The notes under the pieces: model-generated
Seen by the model: the letters and a program-made list of their open reading frames with translations, nothing else
What the model was told of the DNA's origin: nothing
Database searches by the model: none
Shown: in pieces, positions 1-12,660 of the stretch
Position numbering within the stretch: the first letter of the stretch is position 1
Layout: every line of letters starts with the position of its first letter
Program-made: the position numbers and the translations under genes
DNA from: Excoecaria cochinchinensis
Lineage: Eukaryota > Streptophyta > Magnoliopsida > Malpighiales > Euphorbiaceae
Assembly (NCBI GenBank): GCA_947683425.1
Contig: CANTUQ010000073.1
Coordinates: 7,412,501-7,476,500, forward strand
DNA length: 64,000 bases
Direction of reading: 5' to 3'

Positions 1-2395
1 ATGTTTATGAATTTTATTTGTGGAAAGGAAGCATGGTTTTGACTAGATCTACATTTTTGTGTATGAACTCTGTTATGTCCACTAGGTAAAGGGACATCTA
101 GCCAACCAAAAGGCAAGGAAAAGGCTCCTTAGAGAGTATATAGCAAGGATTTGAGGTTAGTGATTGCAAATTCCATCTATTTCCATGTGTTAGTATATGT
201 TTTAGGTTAGATTTTATAATCATGTATGTGTTTAAGGCATGTTTAATTGAAAACAACCTTATATTCATGCTTAGGGATGTTAGAAAAGATGGAATTAATG
301 ATTAAAATGAAGAAAATAATTTTGTATGAAAATATACTTCTTTGGTCGAATGGTATATAAGGTTTTTCCATGTGTTTAAATGATGTTTAATGCATATTTA
401 TGATGGATTTAGGGTATTTAGCATGTTAATTAATGAATGGTATGTGTTAGACCATATGAAGGATGTGATATGTATGTGATACACATGTGATCAAATGGTA
501 ATCATGAGTAAAAATGAGATTTTGATGTGTTTTAATGGAAATAAATGGTATAGTGATATTAAACATATAATTGGCCTAAATGAATGATAATGTGAATTAA
601 AAGAATTAATGGTGAAAAGATGGAAAGTTGGCCGAATGTATGTATGGGCATATGCATGTGTATCATGATGAATTTATGTGTTTACATGACATGTGATGGT
701 TTATGGATGGTAATCGCATGTGAAATGATGTAATGGCATGAAAATGAATGAGATAAAATGATGTTATGGCATGAAAAATATGTATTACACATTAATAATG
801 TGGAAAATAAAATAATTTTACTCTATGTAGTGATCTGGTAGTCAAGTCTAGTTTAGGATATGTTGGCTAGCCATAGACATTTAAGACCGCGGGTGTGAGC
901 ATGATGTCTCACTTGTGTAGGCCAATGACGGTCCTACTGTATTGTATCTGTCAGTTTTAAATGCTTTGAAATGTACTTTAAAGATAGGGGGTGGTCCAGC
1001 AAGATCCTTCTAGTAATTCTGTGAACTTCTGGAGTTCACATCTCGTTTATCCTGTATATAGAGTCTGCCAGTGTGTTACGGGGGCAAAATGGTAAAAATG
1101 TGATTAAAATGGTTAAAATATGATTAAAATAATATTTATGTGAAAAAATGGCATAAATGAAATTATATGAAAAAATTGAGGGTAATATGGTAATTTTGTA
1201 CTTATGTGTGTGAACGATGACAAATAAGGGCAAAAATGTCATTATATGATAAAATAAGAATATTGGTGACTTTTGAAGGGTAAAAAATGTAATTTGGCAT
1301 GAAAATTGAAATTGGAGGGTAAAATAGTAATTTTGCATGATAAATAATGTAAAATGGTAAAAAGAATTAAAATTAAGGGCATTTTGGTCATTATGAGTAA
1401 AGAAAAGTAAAATAAGGGTATAATCGTAATTTTGGTGAAAAATAAATGAACTAGTGGCAATATGGTAATATTGATGAAATTGGAATTGAACAAATGGCAT
1501 ATATGTAAATAAGAGGAATTTAAAATGAACTAAGGGCATTTTTGTCAGTTTTGAAAAGTATAGGGTTATAATTGGAAAGTTGCCATAAATTAAGGACAAA
1601 ATGGTAATTAAGGTAATTAATGGGTAGTAATTGTGTTAATGGCCTTAAACATATTATTTATTGATGAATAATTTGTTTATTGTATGCTTAATTAATAAAT
1701 TAAGTAGATTAAGTGTTATTTTGAATAAGTTATTATGAATATATTTTTAAATATTATTAATGTATGTGAATATTAGTTTAGTTGAAATTTTTGGAATTGC
1801 AATCACCACTGGGCATTTTTAATACTCAGCACGTAGTTTTGTTTGACTGCGTGTAGGTTTGCCTTAGGATCGGAGCAAGGCATCTCACATATATTTTGGG
1901 AGCGTACCGAGGATTATTTTGGATTATAAGTATGTAAGAGTTTGGCATGTATATGTCTTATATTTAGTTTTGGGTATTGTGATTTGTATCGGTCTGTAAA
2001 ACTGGTAAACATATTAGGGACTGTGTGTGTAATGTATTTTTATTTATGACTAAACGTATGTGAATGAATGTTGGCATGCCAAATAATGTGATAGAAAAGT
2101 AAGTAAAAAGGGAATTGAGAATGATAAATGTGTGAATGCATGTTAATGAATAGTGAATTTAGACAGTTATAGGTCAATCGACGAAATTGATAGTAAGTTA
2201 AAAGGTGATTGTAAGATTAAAGGCCTAGTGACTTGTGATCGATTGATTTAATTAATTGTAATAGTGATGTCTGTAGGGAAAAAAAAAGTACCGATTTTAA
2301 TTAATTTGCTATTTAATAACCTGATTAGTTTAATTAGGTTAACCGATTTAGAACGAATAGTTAATTAAGGTAACGTAAGGCTTAAGGGTGTTACA
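1..2395 (+). mobile_element. K: Tekay-like LTR, 5' part outside window (3' LTR or solo LTR)
   Basis: This AT-rich non-coding block ends in GGGTGTTACA, the same sense-strand terminus as the LTRs of the intact Tekay element C (…GGTGTTACA), so I read it as an LTR on the + strand. The GGATCGGAGCAAGGCATCTC stretch near 1870 and the many 'AAGGGCAAAATGGTAAT' words are of a kind seen in plant Tekay/Del LTRs (from memory). The next bases (GAACCAATC) are not a tRNA-iMet primer site. It is therefore a 3' LTR or a solo LTR, not a 5' LTR. The other end and the target duplication lie outside the window. There is no credible gene inside it. The clade call is moderately sure. Confidence 0.6.
1080..1620 (+). 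repeat. Degenerate tandem words inside LTR K
   Basis: About twenty imperfect copies of a 15-20 bp word of the form GGGCAAAATGGTAATTTTG are scattered head to tail, with intervals of roughly 20-45 bp. The low complexity leaves long stop-free stretches on the minus strand that encode only F/I/H/Y-rich sequence. These are a by-product, not genes. Confidence 0.6.
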
Positions 2396-3242
2396 GAACC
2401 AATCTAGTACGTCTCCTCCCAGGATAGTGGGAAATACTCAATAGAAGAGCTCATCACCAAATGTGTGCATTTGAATCAAAGTGAGGTATTATGATAGGTG
2501 ACATTTGGGATTTGTCTTCCCAACATATCTATTCATCCTTAGTTCTTTGAATCTCCAAGGGAAAATGACTTTCTCAAATTATCAAGGAAAAGGGAAGATT
2601 GTATTATTATTGAATTCAACCTTTTTGGGATGTCTGAGTTTGAATTTCTTGATTGTCTAGATGAAAAACATTTCGAGCTCATTCTTGTCTTTAATTGGAC
2701 CAATAGGCTTTCCTTTACCTTTCTTTGATATCCTAGACTTTGGAGTTTATATGATTGACTTGTCTTCCATAAGAGAAGGAGAAGGCAAGTAAGTTTTTGT
2801 GATAACTTTGGGAAAAGTATGTCATTTCTTTTTTTTACCGTTTCCTCAGTAATGAACCTTCTATGGATCTTATGCTTGACTTGTCTCTTCTTTCAAGTTG
2901 TTTATCACTCTTTGTTGGTTTTGCAAGCTTATACATCAAATATAATGTTGGAAAATAAAAAATTGCAAATCGAAAGAAGCATGGATCTTGTCAAAAGTAT
3001 CTAAAAACCTATACTACGATTTAGATTTTTATCGTGGAGGTTGTTAAACAATTGAAAAATGTCTCATTAGATTGTCATAACTATTGTCCAATCTCGAACA
3101 CTTCTGAGTAATCCTCATTAGAATGTGATCTAAGAACATCTTACATTTGTAATGGATGAAATGGGTTAAGGACTAGTGTAGATACCCAATTTTGTCCGAG
3201 ATCCATAAGAAGATTAGAATTAGCAATATATGATTTTTTACT
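2396..3242. other. Unassigned stretch between LTR K and element B
   Basis: I recognise no gene here. The open frames are short and hydrophobic without family features. At 3178-3195 the sequence GTAGATACCCAATTTTGTCC, read on the minus strand, resembles a decayed Tat polypurine tract joined to an LTR start (AAAATTGGG…TCTACA). If so, part of this stretch is B's 3' LTR, cut off by the arrival of K. It shows no clear match to B's other LTR by eye, so the assignment stays open. Confidence 0.3.
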
Positions 3243-3810
3243 AGGTTGTTGTGATGCTTAAATTTCTTTAAGCTTTCATTTTATATTGTCATCCAATAAA
3301 GATAACTGTTGGTATCCGCATTTTACCCATTTATCTTCTAGTATGTTCGCTTCTAAAGCTACTCTTAATGACTGTACTTCAATATTTACTGGCAGTACTG
3401 CTTCAGTGCCATATACTAAGGAGAATGGGGTGGTTCCTATTGAGGTTCTAACCGTGGTCCTATACCCCCAAAGTGCATAAGGTAGTTTTTCAGCCTAATC
3501 CTTATAAGTTTCAACCATCTTAGCCATGATTTTCTTTAAATTCTTATTAGGAGCCTTTATAGCACAATTGGCTTGTGGGCTGTAAGGGGAAGACTTATGG
3601 TGTTGGATTTTATACCTTTCTAATAAGTCCCTGGTTTTTGCCTAAAATTGGACTCCATCATCAGAAACTATATATGTGATGAGGCACATCATATCTATAT
3701 ATCAAGGTTCTTTCTATGAAATGAGCCATTTGTTTTGCCGCTAATTTACTAGATGATTTTGCTTCTACCCATTCGGTGTAGTAATCCATGGAAACTACTA
3801 TATATTTGTG
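3243..3810 (-). pseudogene. B: integrase C-terminal remnant (Tat clade)
   Basis: Read on the minus strand, this aligns base by base with the integrase end of element A (A 8225-8772): the same order of the region after the DDE core and the AVEAANK-type helix, but with stops and indels throughout. It ends abruptly at 3810, where element A begins, and resumes at 17871 on A's other side without loss. This is direct evidence that A inserted here. It is a dead fragment of the oldest element in the pile. Homology fades at about 3243, so the last part of integrase and the 3'UTR are missing or unrecognisable. Confidence 0.8.
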
Positions 3811-5259
3811 TGTGATGCGCGCCGAACCCCATAGGCCCCCGAAAGCCCGCTTTAGGGCGATCAGGAGAGGTTCATAAAACTTGTAAGGTATTTACAAGTG
3901 CGTCTATTTTGGGCAACAAGGAGATTTCATGGAGTCGCCACCCAATAAAACATTAGAAAAGTTCATCTTGCCTCAGTGAGCCTAAGACGGCACTGCTATG
4001 TCCATTTTAGGCAAGCCAGAAAGGACTTGGAGGTCCCATCCTAATAGCACATTAGGAGGGCCCTCTCGCCTCGTGGAGACTAGGACTATGCAAGTTAAAG
4101 CCTTTTTACGGGACACAAGAGGTGTCTTGGAGATCCCATCGAAATAGGTCTCTCGCCTCGTTGAGCCCAAAGACCAAAGAAGGTTCGAGACTCCCCATTT
4201 ATTCATACCTTTGGTTAAGTTTATAATTGAATTTTGAATTTGGTATTTCATCCCATTTCTCATTCAATTTTTATGCAATTTAATTAAACGCGCATGTCAA
4301 TCACATAATAAAAGCAATAAATAAAATAAATGAAAGCAAAATAAATTACAACAAAACTAGGGGCGGAATACAACCCCCATTTGTAAATAAAATGCAAATC
4401 ATACATAACTCGGGCTATTTATTAAAATGAGGACCTTGGTCCTCTCATGCATAATTAAAAGAAAACAATTTTAAAGTGATAATTTATTTTGGATGGAAGA
4501 AACTAGGACATTAGTCCCATTTTATTTAGAAAAACCAAATTAATTAAATAAAAATATTTTTGTGATTCTTTTTTTAATTAACGTGCATAAGGATAAAATT
4601 ATATAAACTTATTACAAATTACATATTAGAAATAAAATAATGAAAGCAAAAGAAATGAAAATAATAAAAATTAACAAATCAACTCCCAAATGGATCTTCA
4701 AATCTTCATGGGCTCCCACTTGGTATGAAAAATACTCACACATAAAAATAAATATTGAAAATAAAAGAAAAAACAAAACAAATAAAAGTGAAGTTAGTAA
4801 AAAATTAATTAAACATATAACTTGAAAACAATTAAATTAATGCAAACAAAATTGCACCATGTATGACAAACCAATTAAAATGACATAATAAAAATATGTA
4901 ATTTAACAAATTAATAAAATCAACATGCTACAAAACATAAAATAGTGTTAATAAAATTTAACATGCATAAACAAACATAAAATAATAATTATAAAACTCA
5001 ACATGCAAAAAACATGAATAGAAAATACAAACATAAAATTCAGCATGTGTAAAAACATAAAATAATAAAAACAATATCCAACATGTATAAAAAGTAAAGG
5101 TAATAATAAAAATCAGCATGCATAACAAATAAATAATAATAGTAATAATAAAATTAAACAAGAATAAGGATAATAATAATAATAATACTAATGATGGTAA
5201 TAACTACAATAATAATAATAACACAATAATAACAAAGAATATGAACAATCAAACATAAC

Positions 5260-5309
<50 letters not shown>

Positions 5310-6104
5310 TGATGATGATGATAAAAGAAGATGAACAATATGAACAACATGAACACATGAACAATTAAATAAAAATAATATGAACAATTGAATAAAAGTA
5401 ATAAAATAGTTCTAAGAGAATTTACATTGTTAACTAATCAAATAAAAAGTAAAAACAAGAAATAAGAAGAAAATAATAAGACTAAAAGAATTTAAATGTT
5501 AACTAGTTAATTAGAAATAAAAAAACAAATTAAAATTAAACTAAGAAATTGAGCCAAGAATGTTTACCCTCAAAATTTATCTTGATGAAGAGAAGGTAAG
5601 ATCCAATTCCTTGTCTTTTATTGTTAGAATAAAATTAGAAAATAAAATATTGAAAGTGAAGTTTTACTCAAGAACAAAGAATTTATTTATTTGTCTCAAA
5701 GCAAAAATTGTCAATTGAAAATAAGAAAATTCTCAAAAACAAAAAGTGTTATTTTTTGCCTTAAGAATTGCTGGAAATTTCTTTAGAAATTGAGAGAATT
5801 TGTGCTTGAAAGAAGAAAGAAGAAGAAAAATATATTTTTTTTCCAGAAAATCCCCCTCAATTCTCACTAAAAAACTCTTTTTTATTCCCCTTAAAATTCA
5901 GATTTTTTAATTAAGAAATTAAATTAATTTAATTCCCATAACTACAAAAAACCACTGAATTTATTGGGTTGGAAGATAGAAGGCTTTTTGAATTAAATTT
6001 TGCAAAAAAAATGAGTTAAAAAGCATTTAAAATGAAGAATTTATGGCCAAAAAGGCCAAAATAGGCAAAACGGACGAACAGGGGCGCGGGGCCCGGTGTT
6101 TACA
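3811..6104 (-). repeat. A: 3' LTR (internally deleted)
   Basis: 2294 bp against 2670 bp for its partner. The main difference is a loss of about 345 bp at the sense start of U3. The partner's GC-rich module and following AT stretch (about 17513-17857) are absent, and GGGGCGCGGGG runs straight into CCCGGTGTTTACA. The (TAA/TGA)n tract is also shorter here. It contains no gene. Confidence 0.92.
5175..5325 (+). repeat. Compound (AAT)n(GAT)n microsatellite in A 3' LTR
   Basis: A run of AAT units is followed by about five GAT units. The same tract is longer in the 5' LTR (16560-16757). Solo LTR D has the matching sense-strand ATT/TCA tract, so this is an inherited LTR feature and not a chance expansion. 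Confidence 0.9.
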
Positions 6105-6120
6105 GTTGCCCCCAATTTTG
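6105..6120 (-). promoter_or_regulatory. A: polypurine tract
   Basis: On the minus strand CCAAAATTGGGGGCAAC abuts the 3' LTR. This is the plus-strand DNA primer site of a Tat-type element. The equivalent tracts of F (48177-48190) and H (42011-42026) have the same core. Confidence 0.85.
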
Positions 6121-7973
6121 GGGACGCTAGTGTGTGGATGCCTAGGTGAGCCAAAAATTCAGGAAAAGGAAAGAAGCGCGTACTTGAGGTTGCCTCCCTC
6201 CAGCTGCTCCCTCGGGAACAGTGCTGCTATTCATCCTTTTGAGTTGCACTGAGTCGCTGACAAGACTATAAAGTGCCAAGGAACCATCCTAAGACGGTGA
6301 TGCGCCGAGTCGCTACCAAGACTACAAAACGCGAAAGATAAATCGCACCAAGCCGCTGACAAGGCTACTAAAAGTGCGCTGCACAGGTGCTATCAGCAGA
6401 TAGCGATGCGCCGAGCCACAGACAAGACTACTAAAAGCGCAGAACGAAAAAATGCACCGAGCCGCTGACCAGGCTACAAAAAGTGCACTGCACGGAGTCG
6501 TTGACAAGACTACTAAACGTGCAGGGTTCCATCCTAAGACGGTGATGCGCCGAGCCACTGACAAGGCTACTAAAAATGCACAAGAGAGATGCACAGAGTC
6601 ACTACCAAGACTACCAAAAGTGCACGAAAGAACTACACCGAGCCACTACCAAAGCTACCAAAAGTGCACTGTTCCTTCTTCTGATTATGATGCGTCGAGT
6701 CGCTGACAAGACTACGAAACGCGAAAATTGCTCTTCTAAGCTGCACCGAGTCTGCTACAGACTACCAAAAGTGCACTGCACCGAGTCGCTAACAAGACTA
6801 CTAAAAGTGCAGGATTCCATCTTCGAATGGTGACTGTCTTCTTTTAGATATTTCCTGCAAAATTATGTGCACAAAAATACATACAAGAACACGTTTGTGT
6901 ATGATATGAGATGCGAATTCTTGCAAGAATGGATCGACCATGCCCTAGGTGGCCCAGGGTGTGCTGAGGATATAGCTTGGTTGCTCGACCATGCCCCCGG
7001 AATCAATAGGATTGTCACCTTGGCCTTAGGGATTCCGTCCCCAATAAGTTTTCTGAAAGAGACATCCAGTGCACCTTTGCCCCCCGGTCGATGATCATAT
7101 GCCCAGGATTCTGACTCATGTCCTGAATTATGCCTTATCTAGCTGAAAAGAAGATCATCCGAAGTATACCGCCTTATTACTCCAGGCATCGAAAGTCATT
7201 ATTTTAAAGGTAGTGCGTCCCTTGTGGATTTTCACACTAGCTTTTCTTTATAGGAAATGCGTCCCTTTGGGGGATTTTCACATAACCCTTTGCCTAACTT
7301 TTTCCTGGGATGGACCCAACCCAAACCAGCGGCTTTTTATTTTTATATATTTTTTTGTAAGGCAGACTGCCTGTCTCCAGGTTTTCACCCTACCCTTTGG
7401 CCTAACTTTTGCTTAGAGAGCCAGTTACGGTTTTCATCTCTAACGGCCTCTTTTTTTTCTAAGATTTTTTTATCTTTTTTTATATTTTTTATATTTTTAT
7501 TTTTTATTAAGCTGCAAGAGAAAGCTATTATTAGAACCACCGCTAAGAGTGAACAACACCTATCTGCTTAGGCACCTTCCAACAGAACGATTAGACAATA
7601 GTCATTAGATGAATAAGTGATATATTTCTTTTTAAAGCAGAACTAAAAGAACAATGTAAACTGTATTCTTTTATTCATTGAAAAATTGAGTACATTTCTA
7701 TATGATTTCATCATACATGATCCTTATTTAACAATAATTCAAAAGCACAAGACTACACCTAACCTCGGAATAGATCTTGTAAGCATCAAACTCCTGTTAT
7801 CAATCGGCCCTCTCGGGTTTTCTCGATTGAACATTCTCTCTTGGCCCTTAATTTTTGCCCAGGATGCCTTTTTTCGGTTTTCACCCTGACAGGGCGCCCA
7901 ATTTTAGCAAGGCTGCCTTTTTTCGATTTTCGACCTGCGGGCCATTTATTCTCTTCTTTTCATTTTTTGGTCT
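6121..7973 (-). other. A: 3' untranslated region
   Basis: This is the stretch between the end of integrase and the PPT. It holds the tandem array (6249-6810), then a block (7210-7950) that is conserved in the 3'UTR of element F (49470-50045). The block includes GTAGTGCGTCCCTTGTGGAT and a recurring GGTTTTCACCCT-like word (about 7225, 7269, 7379, 7430, 7875). No open frame of substance is conserved between A and F, so I treat it as non-coding. Confidence 0.7.
6249..6810 (-). repeat. A: 3'UTR tandem array, about 35-bp unit, about 12 copies
   Basis: Units of the form TGCRCCGAGYCGCTGACAAG followed by ACTACTAAAAGTGCA recur at about 6249, 6300, 6346, 6409, 6452, 6489, 6543, 6589, 6632, 6688, 6741 and 6776. 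Some abut and others are separated by short spacers such as a shared TTCCATCCTAAGACGGTGA. Tat/Ogre elements are known for tandem repeats in a hypervariable 3'UTR, which can seed satellite DNA. The short reading frames across the array are by-products. Confidence 0.88.
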
Positions 7974-10900
7974 TTAGCCATGGAACTTTTTTAGTCTATC
8001 GACATTGACCGGGTCTTTAAACTCATTCCCATCGCTGTCTGCCAAGATTGCCACTCCCTTTGTTAGCAACCTTTTCACAATGATCCCAGGTTGGCCTGAA
8101 TTTTCCTCGTATGTCCGACACTCCCGGCCTCATCATCTTAAAGACCAAATTCCCTTCTTTCAACGGGTGCTTTCGTACCTTCTTGCCAAAGGACCGAGCT
8201 AGTCTCTTCTGATAAACCTGATTGTGATAATAGGCTCTCAACCTATCTTCATCCAATAGATTCAACTGCAACAATCGTTGTTGTACCCATTCTGTCTCTG
8301 GAATCTCGGCTTCCATGACTACCCTAAAGGATTTCAGCTCAATTTCAACCGGCAGAACTGCTTCAGTTCCGTATACCAAAGAGAACGGTGTTGCCCCCGT
8401 AGAGGTTCTGACTGTGGTTCTATAACCCCAGAGTGCAAAAGGCAGCTTTTTCGCCCAATATTTATAGCTCTGAACCATCTTGGCCAATATTCTTTTCACA
8501 TTCTTGTTTGCAGCTTCAACCGCACCGTTAGCTTGAGGACGGTAAGGAGAAGACTTGTGATGCTGGATTCCGTACTTCTGAAGCATCTGTTTAGTTTCTG
8601 CTAAGAATTGCACCCCATTATCAGATACAATATGGTGTGGGAGGCCATATCTGCATATCAAATTCCGCTCGATGAACTTAGCCATATCCCTAGCATCAAT
8701 CTTCTTAAAAGATTCAGCTTCGACCCACTTAGTGAAATAATCAATGGCAACTATAATGAACCTGTGCCCATTAGAAGCTGTAGGACGTATCTCGCCTATG
8801 ATATCTATCCCCCAAGCTGCAAATGGCCATGGAGATGTCAAATTATGTAGCTTTGAAACTGGGACATGCCTTAAATTCGCGTATTGCTGGCATAACTGGC
8901 ATTGCTTCACATATTTTGAACAATCTGTATCCATTGTGAGCCAATAGAATCCTTGGCGCATGATCTTCTTCGCTAAGGCTAAGCCATTCATGTGAGCTCC
9001 GCAGACTCCGGCATGAACCTCTTCCATAACCTTTTCAGCTTCTTTCTCCACCAAACATCTTAACTGGATACCATCGACTTGTCTCTTATACAAAGTGCCA
9101 TTTACACTGATGAACTGAGTGGACAACTTTCGAATCATCCTTTGGTCTTTCTCGGTGGCTTCTTCTGGAAAAACTGACCGTTCCAAATAATTCAGAATGT
9201 CGTAGTACCAAGGGTTTCCATCGGTGGCCCCAACATCCATCACCTGCTCAGCTTCAAAGCAAGGTTGTTCCGAGCTAGAGATTAGCACGGGTTTTATAGT
9301 AACTCCTGTTGGATTATCCCACATGGACACTAGTGTCGCTAGAGCATCAGCCAATTGATTTTCATCCCTGGGAGTGAAGTGAAAAGTGCAAGTCTCGAAC
9401 TGGTTACTCAACATTCTCAAGTGCTTTACGTAAGGTAACAACCTCTCTTCCTTAACTGACCATTTCCCTCTGATCTGATGAATTATTAATGAAGAATCTC
9501 CGAAGACCTCTGCGGTCTTTGCCCCCAGAGCCAGCAATGCTTCCAATCCGAAGATGCAAGCTTCATATTCTGCTTCATTATTGGTCGCCTTGTACCTCAA
9601 TTTTTTGGCTAATGGCAGCTTTTCACCATCCGGGGTCGTAAGAATGATCCCTGCTCCTGCCCCCTTACTATTAACTGCCCCATCAAAGAACATCTGCCAC
9701 CCTTGTACTGCTATGGCCATAACATCTTCATCTAATTGATCTCCCTCAATAGGATGCTCAGCCAAGAACTCAGCTACAACTCTTCCTTTAATGGTTTTCC
9801 TGGTGATGTATTCGATATCGAACTCCTGCAATAGTAGTAACCATCTTCCCATCTTTCCCAGCAAAGAGGGTGCTTCCTGAAGTTACCTAAGCGGGTTATG
9901 CTTAGCAACCGCTTGTACACTGAAGGAATGAAAGTAGTGCCGCAACTTCTTAGAAGCCCAAATAACTGCTAAGCAAATCTTTTCCACTTCCACATAATTG
10001 GCTTCATATGTCAAGAATTTCTTGCTAAGATAGTAGACAACAAATTCTACCCCTAAATCATCCTCCTGGGCCATCATGGCACCCATTGAATTGTCTTCTA
10101 TAGCCAGATACAAGATTAGTGCTTGGCATGCCGTGGTGGTCTTAAAACTAGAGGATTCAAGAGATAATCCTTAATAGTATCAAAAGCCAATTGACAATCA
10201 TTATTCCACACCACCGGCTGATTCTTCCTAAGAAGCTTGAAGATGGGCTCACATACTGAAGCCAGCTTGGCAATAAACCGGCATATGTACTGAAGCTTTC
10301 CCAGAAAACTTCTAACCTCTTTCTCTTTTTGAGGTACTGGCATCTCTCTGATAGCCCTGACCTTGTCGGGATCTACTTCAATTCCCCTCTGGCTTACCAC
10401 ATGGCCTAACAACTTACCCGAGGTAACTCCAAAAATGCACTTCTTGGGATTGAGGCGCAGATCATACTTATTGATCCTTTGAAAGAACTTTTCTAAAGCC
10501 TCGAAGTGACCTTCTCTGGTAGCTGACTTGATCATCATGTCGTCAACATACACCTCCACTTCCTTGTGGATCAAATCATTGAGAACTCTGGTGGCCATCC
10601 TCTGATAGGTCGCTCCTGCATTCTTTAGTCCGAAAGGCATAACCCGATAAGCAAATGTACCCCATTCGGTGATGAAGGTTGTCTTAATCCGATCCACTAT
10701 CTTGTTAAGGATTTGATTGTACCCTACGTACCCATCTACGAAGCTGTACATCATGCAAGCAGCGGCACTGTCTACCAGCACATCAATATGAGGTAGAGGA
10801 AAATCATCCTTCGGACAGGCTTTGTTCAGGTCCCGATAGTCCACACATACTCGAACTTTTCCATCCTTTTTAGCCACAGGAACTATATTATCCAGCCACG

Positions 10901-12660
10901 TCGGGTATTTAACCTCCAGTAGAAATTTAGCCTCAATCTGCTTATGGATCTCCTCTTTCACCTTCTGAGCCCTTCTGGCCTAAGCCTTCTGAGCTTCTGC
11001 TTGACCGGTTTACTCTCTGGGTAAGTCGGAATGGCATGTTCAGCTACATCTCGATCAATCCCCGGCATATCCTCGTAGGTCCAGGCAAAGACTTTTTCAT
11101 ATTTTTTTAATATTCTCTCAAATTTTAGCCTCTCCTTATGAGTTATGTCTGATGCTATCAAAATTTCCTTTGGATTCTCCAAAGTTCCGAGATTAAATGC
11201 AGTCGTGCTAGTTGAGTTAATGTCAAAGATGAATGCATCATGTTTATGATCATGAGAAACGAAATCATCAAAAACATTACACAAGTAAGCAAAGTTATTC
11301 ATCTCATTAATGTAATCAGAAACATTAACATTGTCATTAAAAAGTTCTGGCATAAAAAGACTATCTAAACAACTACTGCCTTCATCTTCTGTCGATGATG
11401 ATGCTATAGCCAACTGGGCTTTAACTTCTTGGATTGGTGGAGGCTTTTCAACTACCTCCGATGAAATCTCCAAATCTTCAAACTTCAGTTCTGGCTCTAC
11501 CATCTTTTCCTTTCCTTTCAACCTGGTGGCTAACAGCTTATCAGTGACAATCTCCTCGGGCTCATCCCTGTCCCAGACACTGCACTGAGTCATGATCTCC
11601 TCATCCCATAAGTTCTCTGCGGACTTGATAACTCCAACATCCCAGTCAAAGACATCACTGAAAATTTCAAACACCATAATGATCTTTCCATCCACCCACT
11701 AAGGCTCTTCTTCTCCAGTATAGGCACAGACCGAAGATGAGGGAAAAAAACTCTCTGAAATGTGGGGAATCTTCTCTGACGCTTTTTTCCTGCCATGTCC
11801 TCCTTTGTAACCCAGACCCTTTCGATCTTTTTGGCCTTGTGTTGTGATGGCATCTTGCAACCCCTGCGAATTTTTACCCAATCCGGCCCCTGGGAGGAAA
11901 TGCATCCTCTTCATCATGTTCATCACCTGAGGGCTACCTGCCAAGCCCTGCTCCTCGCCAATCACTGATACGTGGAAGCCACTAAATGGCTGATTAGAGA
12001 TCCCCAAGGCAGACACTTGGTTCTCTCTTGCTGCTTTAATGGTCACCACCTCCCCTTCATGAGGTATCTTTACCATTTGATGTAGGGTGGACGGCACTCC
12101 TCCCAATTTATGGAACCACGGTCTTCCCAGTAGGGCTGAGAAATTTACTGGGATAGGCAAGACCACAAACTCTGCCTTCGTCTCAATAGGCCCAGTCCTA
12201 ACTAGAGCTCTGAATGTTCCCGATGCATGTCTTCAAGAATTATCGTAGGCTGTGATGGTCAGATCAGACTTACTCAACATACTCTCGTCCAGCCCAAAAG
12301 CCTGAAGTGCCACTAGGGGACAAACATTTATGGATGACCCATCATCAACCATAACACAAGTAGTGTGCTTGCCATTAATTTGAGCCTTGATATATAGTGG
12401 TCGGTTGTGATTGCGGCCTTCAGTTAGCAAATCTGCGTCAGAAAACACCAGTCTTTCCCCTGATCCCCCTTGACAAGATCTAGCAGCTCAGATGGAGAAA
12501 TTATGGTGGCTATGGTGGACTCACTCAATGCCACAACTAACCTCTGTCTATGAGAAGGGGACTGCCTTAGAAGGTCCCAAATAGATATCTGAGCCGTGGT
12601 CTTTTTCAACTGCTTTATTATGGAATTTTCTTCCGGCTCCTTCTCTACAGGTGCTTGCAC
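7974..12660 (-). pseudogene. pol: A: protease-RT-RNase H-aRNH-integrase, broken pol
   Basis: Full Tat enzyme set in sense order. Protease with VDDGSSINV (about 12340). RT with VDYRDLNKACPKDDFPLP and the catalytic YVDDMMIKS (about 10550). RNase H remnant (10110-9880), then a second, archaeal-type RNase H (FDGAVNSKGAGAG, NNEAEYEA, GDSS, DENQLADALA; 9700-9330), the mark of the Tat clade. Integrase with H…H and CQLC zinc site, then GIDIIG, VSDNG and AVEAANK for the DDE core (8900-8480). Frameshifts lie near 12450, 10965, 10125 (one base missing in a K-P-L-type stretch) and 8090. In-frame stops include about 12234, 11699 and 9890 (a Tyr codon turned TAA). The last frame ends at a TAA at 7974-7976. 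It cannot make a full polyprotein. Confidence 0.9.

Noticed and set aside
1036..1599. 187-residue open frame on the minus strand
   Set aside because: It lies in the low-complexity GGGCAAAATGGTAAT region of LTR K. The product is F/I/H/Y-rich with no family feature.
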